Source of the DNA: Ollibium composti
GTDB taxonomy: Bacteria > Pseudomonadota > Alphaproteobacteria > Rhizobiales > Rhizobiaceae
NCBI RefSeq assembly: GCF_004801285.1
Contig: NZ_SSNY01000001.1
Span: 496,001-560,000, forward strand
Reading direction: 5' to 3'
Length of the DNA stretch: 64,000 nucleotides
This document shows positions 26,654 to 37,800 of the stretch, one piece after another. Both the position numbers and the translations under genes were made by a program. How positions within the stretch are numbered: the stretch's first letter is position 1; each line of letters starts with the position of its first letter. The notes beneath the pieces were generated by a model, which searched no databases, was not told where the DNA came from, and saw nothing but the letters and a program-made list of their open reading frames with translations.

Positions 26654-27607
26654 AACCAGCGAGCCCTTGTAGGCAAGGCCGGGGACACGGTCACGCGCCA
26701 GGAGCAGCGGGCCGTCGAGATCGACGAAATCGGCGTCCTGCGCCAGCAGCACGGCCGGCGCCATGGCGAGCGAGGTGCCGACCATGCAGCCGACCATGAC
26801 GCCGAATCCCAGCCGGCGCGCCTCGTCGCGCAATTTTAGCGCTTCCGTCAGGCCACCGGCCTTGTCCAGCTTGATGTTGACGGCGTCGTAAAGGCCCTTC
26901 AGCGCCGGCAGGTCCTTCGCCGCGTGCACGCTTTCGTCGGCGCAGATCGGCACCGGATGGGCGATCGTGGCGAGAATGCCGTCACGGCCGGCGGGCAGGG
27001 GCTGTTCGACCAGCGCGACGCCGAGTTCGGCGGCAGCGGCGAGGTTGGCTGCGACGGTTTCGTCCGTCCAGCCTTCGTTGGCGTCGAGGATGAGGCGGCT
27101 TGCCGGGGCGGCCTGCCTGACCGCGCGGATGCGCTCTATGTCGCCGTCGCCGCCGCCGATCTTGACCTTGAGCAGCGGCCGCGCCGCGTTTTCGCGCGCC
27201 TGAGCCGCCATCGATTCGGCCGAACCGAGGGAGAGTGTATAGGCGGTTTCCAGTGCCCTCGGCGCAAGGCGCAGCCGTTCGAAGACGGCCACGCCGGTCG
27301 CCTTGGCCTCCAGGTCCCACAAGGCGCAGTCGATGGCGTTGCGGGCCGCACCCGCAGGCATCGCTGCCAGCAATTCGTCGCGGTCGATGCCGCCCTCGAC
27401 CGCGCTTCGCATCGCCTCGATTGCCGCGACCACGCCTTCCAGCGTCTCGCCGTAGCGGCGGTAGGGTACGCATTCGCCACGGCCGGCATGGCCGCCCTCG
27501 CTGATGGTACAGGTCACCACCTCGGCCTCGGTCTTGGAGCCGCGCGAGATGGTGAAGGTTCCGGCGATGGGGAAGCTTTCCTTGTCGACCGAAATGCCAC
27601 GCACCAT
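26624..27607 (-). CDS. Dipeptide epimerase, enolase superfamily
   Basis: A 327-residue enolase-superfamily enzyme most like L-Ala-D/L-Glu epimerase, which recycles murein peptides. The KVKIGG motif gives the catalytic Lys pair. Metal ligands lie in ILDANEGW, VEQPL and CADESVH, and the opposing Lys is in NIKLDKAGG near residue 250. The start at 27607 is supported by GGAGGAAG 8 nt upstream; the longer frame is dominated by low-complexity residues. It may act on other dipeptides, since close relatives differ. Divergent from the Mla operon with 77 bp between. Confidence 0.85.
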   Translation of the reverse strand: MVRGISVDKESFPIAGTFTISRGSKTEAEVVTCTISEGGHAGRGECVPYRRYGETLEGVVAAIEAMRSAVEGGIDRDELLAAMPAGAARNAIDCALWDLEAKATGVAVFERLRLAPRALETAYTLSLGSAESMAAQARENAARPLLKVKIGGGDGDIERIRAVRQAAPASRLILDANEGWTDETVAANLAAAAELGVALVEQPLPAGRDGILATIAHPVPICADESVHAAKDLPALKGLYDAVNIKLDKAGGLTEALKLRDEARRLGFGVMVGCMVGTSLAMAPAVLLAQDADFVDLDGPLLLARDRVPGLAYKGSLVSSPERGLWG

Positions 27608-27684
27608 GTTTTTCTTCCTCCGCTGCCCCCGCAGGGGCCGGGGCGCAAATCGACAGGCCGGGCCTGTCAGGCTAAACAGGTGCC

Positions 27685-28866
27685 ATGTTGACGATCGGCA
27701 AGTCGGATGCAAGCGGGGAGGCGCCAAACGGCCGGCGGGCGCGCCTCGCCGTCGGCGAGGAGGGCGACGTGCTCGGCTGCGCGCTGGCCGGCACCTGGAC
27801 GACGCGTACAGTCGCCGATGTCGACGCCGATATGCGTGCGATCGAAAAGCGAAGCGGATTCAAGACGCTGGCGCTCGACCTTTCGGGCATAGAGAAGATC
27901 GACACGGCCGGCGCCTGGCTGATCGACCGGTTGAAGGAAGCCAACCGCAAGCGCGGTGTCGAGGTCCAGGTGCAGGGCCAGAGCAAGATCACGTCGATCC
28001 TGCTCGACGCCGTCGGCGAGGCGGCGCGGCGCAACGACGACACACCGCCGGAGCGGCCGCCCAACATCGTCATCCGCGCGCTGGAGGCGATCGGACGCCG
28101 CGTCTACGAGATGCGGGACGATTTCATCGCCGCCATGAACATCCTCGGCGCCACCATCCGGGGCGCGCAGATGAAGCTCGGCCGCGGCCACGCGGTCAAC
28201 CCGGCGGCGATCTTCAACCAGATCGACCGCATGGGCGTCGGCGCCATTCCCGTCGTCGTGCTGATGTCGGCCATCGTCGGCGCCATCGTCGCCCAGCAGG
28301 GCGCCTATCAGCTGCGCTACTTCGGCGCCGACATCTTCGTGGTCGACCTTGTCGGCGTGCTGGTCCTGCGCGAGCTCGGCGTGCTGATGACGGCCATCAT
28401 GATCGCCGGCCGCTCGGGCAGCGCGATCACCGCCGAGATCGGCTCGATGAAGATGCGCGAGGAGGTCGACGCGCTGAAGGTCATCGGCCTCAATCCGATC
28501 GGTGTGCTGGTGTTTCCACGGCTGGTGGCGCTGGTCATCGGCGTGCCGTGCCTGACGATCCTGGCCAATTTCGCGGCGCTGGGCGGCGGCATGATGGCGG
28601 CCTGGCTCTATTCCGACATTCCGCCGGCCGCCTTCATAGATCGGCTGCGCGCCGCCATCGACCTCAGCACCATCTTCGCGGGCCTCATAAAAGCGCCGTT
28701 CATGGCCATGATCATCGGGACGATCGCTTCGGTGGAGGGCATGAAGGTGGGAGGCAGCGCCGAATCGCTCGGCCAGCATGTGACCGCTTCGGTGGTGAAG
28801 TCGATCTTCATCGTCATCATCCTCGATGGCCTGTTCGCCATCTTCTACGCGGCCATCGAGTTCTGA
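27685..28866 (+). CDS. Mla-type ABC permease with N-terminal STAS domain
   Basis: A 393-residue inner-membrane permease of the MlaE family. Residues 1-120 form a STAS-like domain (SGIEKIDTAGAWLIDRLKEA), and the rest is the MlaE fold of five to six helices with the conserved segment around REELGVL-type RELGVLMTAIMIAGRSGSA and EIGSMKMREEVDALKV. In E. coli the STAS subunit is the separate protein MlaB; here it is fused. The system moves phospholipid between outer and inner membrane. It starts a four-gene operon; the ATPase gene begins one base after its stop. Confidence 0.9.
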   Translation: MLTIGKSDASGEAPNGRRARLAVGEEGDVLGCALAGTWTTRTVADVDADMRAIEKRSGFKTLALDLSGIEKIDTAGAWLIDRLKEANRKRGVEVQVQGQSKITSILLDAVGEAARRNDDTPPERPPNIVIRALEAIGRRVYEMRDDFIAAMNILGATIRGAQMKLGRGHAVNPAAIFNQIDRMGVGAIPVVVLMSAIVGAIVAQQGAYQLRYFGADIFVVDLVGVLVLRELGVLMTAIMIAGRSGSAITAEIGSMKMREEVDALKVIGLNPIGVLVFPRLVALVIGVPCLTILANFAALGGGMMAAWLYSDIPPAAFIDRLRAAIDLSTIFAGLIKAPFMAMIIGTIASVEGMKVGGSAESLGQHVTASVVKSIFIVIILDGLFAIFYAAIEF

Positions 28867-28867
28867 C

Positions 28868-29680
28868 ATGGCCATTGCAGAAGAAAAGGCTGGCCTGAAC
28901 GGCGCCGAGGGCGACGGGATCGTCATCTCGGCACGCGACATCACCGTCGCCTTCGGTGACAAGGTCATCCTCGACAAGCTGTCGCTCGATATCCACCGTG
29001 GCGAGATCCTCGGCTTCGTCGGCGCCTCGGGCGCCGGCAAGTCGGTGCTCCTGCGCACCATTCTCGGCCTCAACAAGAAGCAGGCCGGCACGATCGAGCT
29101 GTTCGGCGTCGACGTCGACAAGGCAAGCGATGTCGAGCGGCTGCGCATCGATATGAGGATGGGCGTGCTGTTCCAGCACGGCGCGCTGTTTTCCGCGCTG
29201 ACGGTGCTGGAGAACGTGCAGGTGCCGATGCGCGAATATCTCGACCTGCCGAAGGCGCTGATGGACGAACTGGCGCTGCTCAAGATCGAACTGGTCGGCC
29301 TGCCGCCGGACGCGGCGCGGAAATTCCCGTCCGAGCTTTCCGGCGGCATGGTCAAGCGCGCGGCGCTGGCCCGCGCGCTGGCGCTCGACCCAGACGTCGT
29401 CTTCCTCGACGAGCCGACCTCCGGCCTCGACCCGATCGGCGCTTCCGAGTTCGACGAACTCGTCGTCAAGCTGCGCGACACGATGGACCTCACCGTCTAC
29501 ATGGTCACGCACGACCTCGATTCGCTGTTCACCGCCTGCGACCGCGTGGCGGTGCTCGGCAACAAGAAAATCCTGATCGAAGGCACGATCGAGGACATGC
29601 TGAAAAGCGAGGAGCCATGGGTGAAGTCGTATTTCCGCGGAAAACGGGCGCGGCAGCTTGATCTTGCGGCGCGGGCATAG
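28868..29680 (+). CDS. Mla-type ABC transporter ATPase
   Basis: A 270-residue ATPase of the MlaF family. Walker A is GASGAGKSVLL near residue 55, the signature LSGGMVKRAALARAL, and Walker B VVFLDEPTSGLD followed by the conserved H in MVTHDLDSLF. The MlaF-typical sequence LFQHGALFSALTVLENV is present. It powers lipid movement with the STAS-permease encoded one base upstream. The MCE gene follows after 13 bp, so the genes are translationally linked. Confidence 0.92.
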   Translation: MAIAEEKAGLNGAEGDGIVISARDITVAFGDKVILDKLSLDIHRGEILGFVGASGAGKSVLLRTILGLNKKQAGTIELFGVDVDKASDVERLRIDMRMGVLFQHGALFSALTVLENVQVPMREYLDLPKALMDELALLKIELVGLPPDAARKFPSELSGGMVKRAALARALALDPDVVFLDEPTSGLDPIGASEFDELVVKLRDTMDLTVYMVTHDLDSLFTACDRVAVLGNKKILIEGTIEDMLKSEEPWVKSYFRGKRARQLDLAARA

Positions 29681-29693
29681 AAGCTAGGGCGCG

Positions 29694-31067
29694 ATGGAAA
29701 CCAGGGCCAACTACGTCATCGTCGGTATCTTCACGCTGGTCGCGATCCTGGCGGCGTTTGGCTTCGTCTACTGGACGGCGGCGATCGGCGACAAGGGCGA
29801 GACGGTGCTTTTGCGCGTGCGCATACCGGGGTCCGCCTCCGGCCTCGGTCGCGGCAGCTTCGTCATGTTCAACGGCGTCAAGGTGGGCGACGTGCGCCGC
29901 GTCTACATCGACGTCAGCAACCCGACAGTCGCCATCGCCGATACCGAGGTCGACCGGATGACGCCGATCACCAAGTCGACGCAGGCCGATATCGGGCTGG
30001 CGGGGCTGACCGGGCAGGCCAATATCGAACTGAAGGGCGCCGATCCCAAGGAGCCCAAGCTCCTCGACGAGGCCGAAGAGGAAGGCAAGGTGGCCGAGAT
30101 CGTCGCCAATCCTTCCGCCGTCACCAATCTCCTGCAGACGGCGCAGGACATCTTCACGCGCGCCGACAAGGTGATCTCGGAACTTGAGGGCTTTGCGACC
30201 GACGTGCGTGGCCCGCTGACCCAGACCGTGCAGAACGCGCAGAAATTCTCCGACGCGCTGGCGCGCAATTCCGACGGCGTCGACAAGTTCCTCGCCAGCG
30301 TCTCCTCGCTCTCCGAAACGCTGCAAGGGGTTTCGGGCAAGCTCGACGGCACGCTGTCGGCGGCGCAGGACCTCTTGACCGCCGTGGACCGCGACAAGGT
30401 CAAGGAGATCGTCGCCAACATCGACGGCACGACGAAGAACCTGAAGGCGACCAGCGACCGCTTCGACGCTGTGCTCGGCAAGGTCGATACCGCCGTCGGC
30501 TCGATCAACGCTTTCGCCCAGAAGACGCAAGGCACGCTGGCCAAGGTGGACGGCGTGCTGGACAGCATCGACCCGAACGACGTGAAACAGGCGCTGGCCA
30601 ACATCAACAAGGCCAGCGACAATGCCAACCAGGCGGCCGCCGACATCGCCGAGGTCACGCATAAATTCGCCAACCGCGCCGACGATATCGACCAGACGAT
30701 CAGCGATGCCAAGCAGCTTGCCGAACGCCTCAACAACGCCTCCGTGCGGGTCGACGGCATCCTCGTCAAGGTGGACAACCTGCTGGGCTCGGGCGAGGCC
30801 AACGGGGTTATGGCCGATGCGCGCGAGACGCTGAAATCCTTCAAGCAGGTGGCCGATACGCTGAACGCGCGTCTCGGTACCATCACCGACAACCTGGCGC
30901 GCTTCTCGGGCGAGGGCCTGCGCAACGTCAACGCGCTGGTGCAGGACAGCCGCCGTTCGATCAACCGCATCGAGCAGGCGGTGACGGACTTGCAACGCAA
31001 CCCGCAGCGCATCCTTTCGGGTGGCGACGGCGAGGTGCGCCAGTACGACGGCAGGGCGCGGCGTTGA
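29694..31067 (+). CDS. MCE-domain (MlaD-like) lipid transport protein
   Basis: A 457-residue periplasm-facing protein anchored by one N-terminal helix (about 6-28, ANYVIVGIFTLVAILAAFGF). One MCE domain covers about 38-118 (RIPGSASGLGRGSFVMFNGV). The remaining 330 residues are predicted helical, with repeated hydrophobic heptads and many Asn/Asp/Lys, much longer than E. coli MlaD (183 residues). MCE proteins form hexameric rings with a lipid tunnel, and the long helical tail may extend it across the periplasm as in PqiB or Mce tubes (inference). It lies between the ATPase and a lipoprotein gene. Confidence 0.9.
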   Translation: METRANYVIVGIFTLVAILAAFGFVYWTAAIGDKGETVLLRVRIPGSASGLGRGSFVMFNGVKVGDVRRVYIDVSNPTVAIADTEVDRMTPITKSTQADIGLAGLTGQANIELKGADPKEPKLLDEAEEEGKVAEIVANPSAVTNLLQTAQDIFTRADKVISELEGFATDVRGPLTQTVQNAQKFSDALARNSDGVDKFLASVSSLSETLQGVSGKLDGTLSAAQDLLTAVDRDKVKEIVANIDGTTKNLKATSDRFDAVLGKVDTAVGSINAFAQKTQGTLAKVDGVLDSIDPNDVKQALANINKASDNANQAAADIAEVTHKFANRADDIDQTISDAKQLAERLNNASVRVDGILVKVDNLLGSGEANGVMADARETLKSFKQVADTLNARLGTITDNLARFSGEGLRNVNALVQDSRRSINRIEQAVTDLQRNPQRILSGGDGEVRQYDGRARR

Positions 31068-31143
31068 CTTTGCCGCGCGCCACGGCCAAGAACATGAGCC
31101 GCCGGGAGGGGCCGGCCGAGACTTGCGGCAACGGGGATCGCGC

Positions 31144-31740
31144 GTGAAGCCCAAGACCTTTCGAACGATCGCACTTGCGCTGGCCCTTGGGCTCGGCGGA
31201 TGCGCGGCCCTGCCGGGAGGCGGTCCCGCGCCGCTCGACACGTTCGAACTGTCGGCGCCGCAGGTCGCGGCGCAGCGCCACAGCCGCCGCCAGATCCTCA
31301 TCGCCGAGCCTGCGGCGCTGAAGGCGCTGGACGGCCAGAACATCGTCATCAAGACCGGCGCACGCGCGATCCAGTACCTGAAGGGCGCGCAATGGGCCGA
31401 CCGGCTGCCGCTGATCGTGCAGGCCCGCCTGGCGCAGACCTTCCAGAACGCCGGCAGCTTCGCCGGTGTCGGCAAGCCGGGCGAGGGACTGGCGATCGAC
31501 TACCACGTCATCAGCGAAATCCGCTCGTTCGAGATCCGTGCCGACCAGGGCGAGCGCGCCGAGGTGGAGATCTTCGTACGCCTGCTCAACGACCGCAACG
31601 GCGAAGTCCGCGCCGCCAGGAGCTTCAGCGCTAGTGCGGCGGTCTCCGGTGCCGGCAACAAGGCCTATGTCGATGCGCTGGATGCGGCCTTCGGCAAGGC
31701 GGCCGCCGATATCGTGCGCTGGACGGATTCGGTCATCTGA
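31144..31740 (+). CDS. ABC-type transport auxiliary lipoprotein
   Basis: A 198-residue outer-membrane or periplasmic lipoprotein. The signal ends in lipobox LGGC with Cys20 after a GTG start (V-K-P-K-T-F). The rest matches the ABC-transport auxiliary (PqiC-like) family, with RQILIAEPAALKALDGQNIVIK and the C-terminal SFSASAAVSGAGNKAYVDAL. In Mla-like and Pqi-like systems such a lipoprotein connects the MCE protein to the outer membrane. The GTG start was preferred to an upstream ATG because the signal peptide begins there. It closes the operon and a strong terminator follows. Confidence 0.87.
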   Translation: MKPKTFRTIALALALGLGGCAALPGGGPAPLDTFELSAPQVAAQRHSRRQILIAEPAALKALDGQNIVIKTGARAIQYLKGAQWADRLPLIVQARLAQTFQNAGSFAGVGKPGEGLAIDYHVISEIRSFEIRADQGERAEVEIFVRLLNDRNGEVRAARSFSASAAVSGAGNKAYVDALDAAFGKAAADIVRWTDSVI

Positions 31741-31767
31741 CGCACCTGCGCGACCTGTAGGGAAAAG

Positions 31768-31797
31768 AAAAAGGCGGGAATTTTTCCCGCCTTTTTC
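31768..31797. terminator. Bidirectional intrinsic terminator
   Basis: Stem AAGGCGGGAA / TTCCCGCCTT followed by TTTTT. The opposite strand also reads into a T-rich run. It sits between the convergent Mla operon and the giant GPR/RgsE gene. Confidence 0.85.
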
Positions 31798-31821
31798 GTC
31801 TCGGTCTTTCTGCCGATGCGT

Positions 31822-34800
31822 CTACCGCAACCGGCCGCCGGCATGCGCCAGCATGGTATAGACCTTGCCCGTATCAGAGGTGAGATAGGTCTGCGTCATC
31901 ATGTTGTCGCGGTCGTTGCGCGAGACGTCCTTCAACAGCTTCTCGAAGTCATCGCAGTACCGGTCGACGGCGGCACGGAATTCCGGCTCGCTCTGGTACT
32001 TGCGGCGAATCTCGTCGAACGTCTGCTGGCCCTTCAGCGTGTAGAGCCGGCGGGTGAAGACGTCGCGCTCACCCTTGCGGTAACGGTTCCACAGCTCGAT
32101 CGAGGCTTCATGGTCGATGGCGCGGGCGATGTCGACCGACAGCGAGTTCAGCGATTCGACCACATGCAGCGGCGAACGCTGGGCGGGAGCCGGACGCGGC
32201 GCTTCGGTGCGCGGCGTCGCCGCCGGCCTTGCGGCATCGTCCTGCGAGGCGCCGGCGAGCAGGTCCTGCACCCAGCCGCCCTGCTGCGGACGCGCCGTCT
32301 CGCGCTGCCGCTCGAGTTCGAGCGTACCGCGCATGCCGTCGCCGGCAGGCGCCTGCGGAGCCGGGCGCGCCGGCTGGGCGGACGGGGCCGCCGGTCGGCG
32401 CTGCTGTTCGGCGGCGCCGCGCAACGTCTGCGGGGCGGGGCGCTGGCCGCGCGGCGGCGAGACGTCGACGCTGCGGCCCGACTTGGCGACGATCTCCGAC
32501 AGTTCCTTCAAGGCGTTGATCTGCTCGGAAACGGCGCGGCGGATGGCCGTGGTGGATTCCTTGGCCTCTTCCGGCATCTCGATGACGCCCTTGCGCAGTT
32601 CGGCGCGGGTGAGATCGAGCTCGCTCTTGATGGACTTGGCGGTGTGGCGCATCTCCTCGGTGGCGCTGGCGAAGCGCTGCGTCGCGGACTCGATCGCCTC
32701 GCCGATGGCGGTGCGGATCTTGTCGGCGGACTCCAGCGTCTTGCCTTCGGCGTTTTCCAGCGTCTTGCCGACGAGGCCCTCGAAGGAGCGCATGACCTTT
32801 TCCAGGTCCTCCGACTTCTTGACCAGGCCGACGGCGAGGTCTTCCAGCGAGGACTGCCGCTCCAGCGTGTGCTCCAGATTGCTCTGGGCGGAGGAGAGCA
32901 GGTCGGAGGCGCTGGCCAGAAGCCGGCTGTGCTCGTCGAAGCGGGTGGCGATGGAGGCCACCTCGCGCAAGGTCGCAGACGACAGTTCGGTCAGCCTGGT
33001 CGTGTTGGAATCGACCAGACGCGCCGAGCTGGCGAACGTCTGCGCGGCCTTTTCGGTGGTCGCCGCGAAGCTCTGCGTCGAGCCGGTAAGCTGCGATTCG
33101 ACCTGGCCGAGATTGGTGGCGGCTTTCTCGATCAGCGCGCCCAGCTGGCTGGACGAGGCCGTCATGCGCCCGATCAGGTCGGTCACGTTGTCGGCCAGTG
33201 TCGAGCGCGCGCCGTCGACCGCCGAGAGCGTCTCGGCGGTGCGGGACGCGATGGCGTCGACCAGCGCCGCATTCTCGCGGCGCAGCTTCTCGGTCGCCTG
33301 TTCGGTCGCTTCCTCCATGGAGCGCTGCAGCTCGGAGCCGCCCGCCGCGAAGCGCTCGACCAGCGGCCGCGCCGTCTCGTCCAGGATCTTGGAGAGTTCG
33401 GCCGAACGCGAGGCCAGCATGGAATTCAGCTCGCGCGTGTTGGCACCGATGGTCTTTGCCGCGTCGTTGGTGCTCTGGCCGATATGCTGGCCGACCGCGG
33501 TGAAGGTTTCGGCGATCACGTTGGCGCGCGACACGAGCTGGCCTTCGGCCTCGGCGATCTGCTCGCCGAGCTTCTGGCCCATGGTCTCGGCCGAGCGGGC
33601 CAGCCGGCTCTCGGCATTGGAGACATGCTCCTCGACGCGGGCGGCCGTCGTCTCGGCGCTCGCGGCCAGCCGCTCGTCGGCACCGGTGAGCGCCTGCTCG
33701 ATGTCGCGGGCATGGCCGGCGAGCTGAGCGCCGGTCTGGCGCACATGCTCGGCGACGCGCTGCTCCGTCTCGGAGAAGGCGCCGACGATATGGTCGGCCT
33801 GCCGGCCGATGGTGGACGCCGTCTCGGCGATGCGCGAGGCGAGCCTGCCGTCGGCGTCGTCGAACACCTGGCCGATCTCGGCGACGCGCGCCGAAAGCGC
33901 CTGCGAGCCCTCGGCGATACGCTGTGACAGCTGCTCGTCGGCGCCGTCGAAGATGCGGCCGAGATCGGTCGCACGCGAGGCCAGCGCCTCGGCCGATTCG
34001 CCGATACGCCGGGCGAGCTTCTGGTCGGCGTCCTCGAAGTTGCGCAGGATGTCGCCGGCGCGGGCGGCCAGCGACTGCGCCGTCTCGACGGCACGCGCCA
34101 CCAGCCTCTGGTCGGCGCTGTCGAAGGTGGCGGCGATCGCCTCGGCCCGGGCGGCGAGTTCCGCCGCCGTTTCCTCGTTGCGGGCGATGAGCGCGCTCGA
34201 CGTGTCCTGCGCGCGCGCCGCCATGCGGCCGTCCGCCTCTTCGAAGGCGCGGGCGATGTCCTCGGCACGGGCGAGCAGCGCGGCCGAGGTCTGCTCGGCG
34301 CGTTCGGCTATCTTGCGGTCGGCATCGCTGAAGGCGATCCCTGCCTGCTCGTGCAGGGCGCTGGTCACTTCCATGACCTTTTCGCGCAGCGCACCCGCGA
34401 CGAACACCGCACTCTGCTCCAGCACGCCGCGGATGTTGTCCACGCCGGACGACAGCGCCCGCTGCATGGTGCCGGCGCGTTCCTCGATGATGCCGGTCTG
34501 GCGGTTGAAGGCGTCCTCCATCTTCTCGATGTCGGCGCCGATGGCATCGGAGATGCGGGCGCTGCGCGCCGCGATCTGGTCGATGTGGCCGGTGACGGCG
34601 CGGTCGATGTCGCCGCGCACCTCGGCAAGCTTGCCGAGGTCTTCGTCGAGCGCCCGAGTCAGGATATCACGGCCTTCGGCGATCTTGCCGACATGGCCGG
34701 CGATGATGTCGTCGATGCCGCCGCGGCTTTCCGCGATCTTGGCAAGGTCGGCCTCAAGCGCGCGCTTGAGGATATCGCGGCCTTCGGCCAGCTTCTCGAC

Positions 34801-37800
34801 CTGGCCTGCAACCAGCCCGTCGATGCCGGCGCGGCTTTCGGCCAGCTTGGCGAGGTCTTCTTCAAGCGCGCGCTTGAGGACGTCGCGGCCTTCGGCGAGC
34901 TTCTCGACCTGGCCGGCGACCAGCCCGTCGATGCCGGCGCGGCTTTCAGCCAGCTTGGCGAGATCTTCTTCAAGCGCACGCTTGAGGACGTCGCGGCCTT
35001 CGGCCAGCTTCTCGACCTGACCGGCGACCAGTCCGTCGATGCTTGCACGGCTCTCCGCCAGCTTGGCAAGATCGTCTTCCAGTGCGCGGGACAGGGTGGA
35101 GCGATCGGCGGCAAGGCGGTCCTGGTGGCTGTTCACCAGTTCGTTGACGGCCCGCAGATCGTCTTCCAGGCTGCTGGCGAACCTGGCGCGACCGTCGACG
35201 AGCTTCTGTGCCTGCTCCTCCATGGCGCCGCCGATGGTGTGGAGATCGTTCTCCAGCGCGCGCCTGAGGATGTCGCGGCCTTCGGCGAGCTTCTCGACCT
35301 GACCGGCGACCAGCCCGTCGATGCTCGAACGGCTCTCCGCCAGCTTGGCGAGGTCGTCTTCCATGGCCTTCGACAGCGCCGCGCGCCCGACGGTCAGCCT
35401 GTCCATATGCTCCTGCACGAGGCCGTCGACGTTCTTGAAGTCGGCTTCGAGCGCCTGCGAGAGGGTGGCGCGTTCGGCCGCGATGCGTGCCTTGTGTTCT
35501 TCGGCGCTGCGGTTGAGGGCGCCGAGGTCGTCTTCGAGCACCTTGGAGAACTGCGCGCGGTCCTCGACGAGCTTCTGCGACTGTTCGCCGATGACGCCAC
35601 GGATAGTGTTGAGATCGGAGTCCAGCGCGCGCTTGAGGATGTCGCGGCCCTCGGCCAGCTTCTCGACCTGGCCGGCGACCAGCCCATCGATGCTGGAGCG
35701 GCTTTCCGCCAGCTTGGCGAGGTCGGATTCCAGCGTCTGCGACAGGGCGGCGCGCTCGGCGGCGAGCCGTTCCATGTGGCCGTGGACGATTTCGTTGACC
35801 TTCTGGAGATCGCTTTCCAGCACCTGGGCGAACTGAGAGCGATCCTCGGAGAGTTTTTGCGACTGCTCGCCGATGACGCCGCGGATCGTGTTGAGATCGG
35901 ATTCCATGGCGCGCTTGAGGATGTCGCGGCCCTCGGCCAGCTTCTCGACCTGACCGGCGACCAGCCCGTCGATGCTGGAGCGGCTTTCCGCCAGCTTGGC
36001 GAGGTCGGATTCCAGCGTCTGCGACAGCAACGAGCGTTCCTGCGCCAGCTTGTCGGAATGGTCGGCGACCAGCGTCCTGATGTTGGAGAGGTCGTTTTCA
36101 AGCGACCGGCCCAGTTCGCCACGGTCTTCGGCCAGCTTGACGGAATGGCTTTCCATCAGGCTCTTCAGCCTCTCTGCGTCGGCTTCGAGCGCCCTGGCCA
36201 GCACAGCGCGGCCTTCGGCGATCTTCTCGACCTGACCGGCGACGAGGCTGTCGATGCCGGCGCGGCTTTCCGCCAGCTTGGCGAGGTCGGCTTCCATGGC
36301 GCGCGACAGGATGTTGCGGCCCTCGGCCAGCTTTCCGACATGCCCGGCGACCATTTCATCAATGATCGTACGCGCTTGCGTCAGTTTGTCAGCGTCCTGG
36401 TTCAAGGCAACGGAAAGCCTGCCGCGACCTTCTTCGAGGCGCTCCAGATGGCTGCCCAGCGAGGCGTCCATGGCGGCGCGCGCTTCGTTGACCTTGCGCA
36501 GGTCTTCTTCCAGCGCGCGGGCGATCAGGTTGCGGCCCTCGGCGAGCTTCTGCACCTGCGCGGTGACGGTGGCGTCGATCTCGGCGCGGCCCTCGGCGAA
36601 CTTGCCGAGGTCGGCATGCATGGCGGCGGCCATGCGTTCGCTGCTTTCGGCGAGGTTGCGGCTGTGGTTCTCGACAGCTTCCTCGATGCCGGCGCGGGCC
36701 TCGGCAAGCCGCGCGATGTCGGCGTCGAAGGTGCGCGAGACGGTGTGGCGCGCGGCCTCCATGCGGCCGGCGAAGTCGCTGGCGCGCGCCTCCAGCATGG
36801 CGGAGGTGGAGTTGACGATATCGGCCATGTCGGCGCCGATGCGCGTCTTGCCGTCGTCGATCATGGCCGACAGGGTCTGCTGGCCGGTGGTGAAGGCGTT
36901 GTTGATCTCCTTCGCGCGCTCGACCAGCGTCTCGTTGATCTGGCGAGCACGGGCTTCCAGCGCCGCGTTGAGCTTCTGCGTGCCGGTGTCGAGCGCCTCG
37001 GCGCGGGTCTGGAACTCGCCGATCAGCGCCTGGCCGCGCTCGGCGAGCGTACGTTCGATGCCGTTCAGGCTGGCCTCGAACTCGGCGCTGAGGTTGCGGG
37101 CGGCGCCGCCGAGCAGCGAGACCATGCCGGAGGTGCGGTCGTCGAGCAGGTCGGTCAGCGAGCGCGTCAGGCCGTCGGTGGTGTCGGTCAGCTTGGCGAT
37201 GCGGGTGTCGAGCAGGGAGGCGAAGGCCTCGCCGGAGGTCGACAGGCGCTCGGTGATCGTGTCCAGCCGGGTCTCGACCGAATCGAAGATCGACATCGAG
37301 CTTTCGTTGATGCGGTCGATCAGCGTGTCGCCGGAATTGGTGATCGTCATCGACAGGTTGGTCGAGGCGCCCATGATGGATTCGCGGATGCGGTCGGAGG
37401 CGGCGCCGATCTCGTCGCGCAGCGTCTCGTGCGCGCCGGCGATGGAGGCACGCACGCGCTCGGCGTGGTTGACCACCGCCTCGCGCTCGCTGCCCAGCCC
37501 GTCGACCAGCTGGCGGATGCGGGCCTCGTTCTCAGAGTAGGAGCGCTCGATCTGGCTGACCTCGCTGTGGACGAGCGTTTCCAATTCGACGGCGCGCGCG
37601 AGCGTGCGCTCGATGCCTTCGCCCATGGCGGCCACCTCGCGGCGCACGGCCTGGCCGATCATCATGACGCGGTCCTGGGCGAGGTTCTCCGGCTCGGCGA
37701 GGCGGAAGGCCACCTCGGTCATCGACTGCGCGGCAAGCCGCATGTCCTGCGCGCGCCGCACCATGGCGGCGAAGGCCCAGAACAGCACCACCGGCACGAT

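Noticed and set aside
31816-33927. Plus-strand open frame of 703 codons at the 3' end of GPR/RgsE
   Set aside because: Antisense shadow with Arg/Gly/Leu-rich composition and no recognisable domain.
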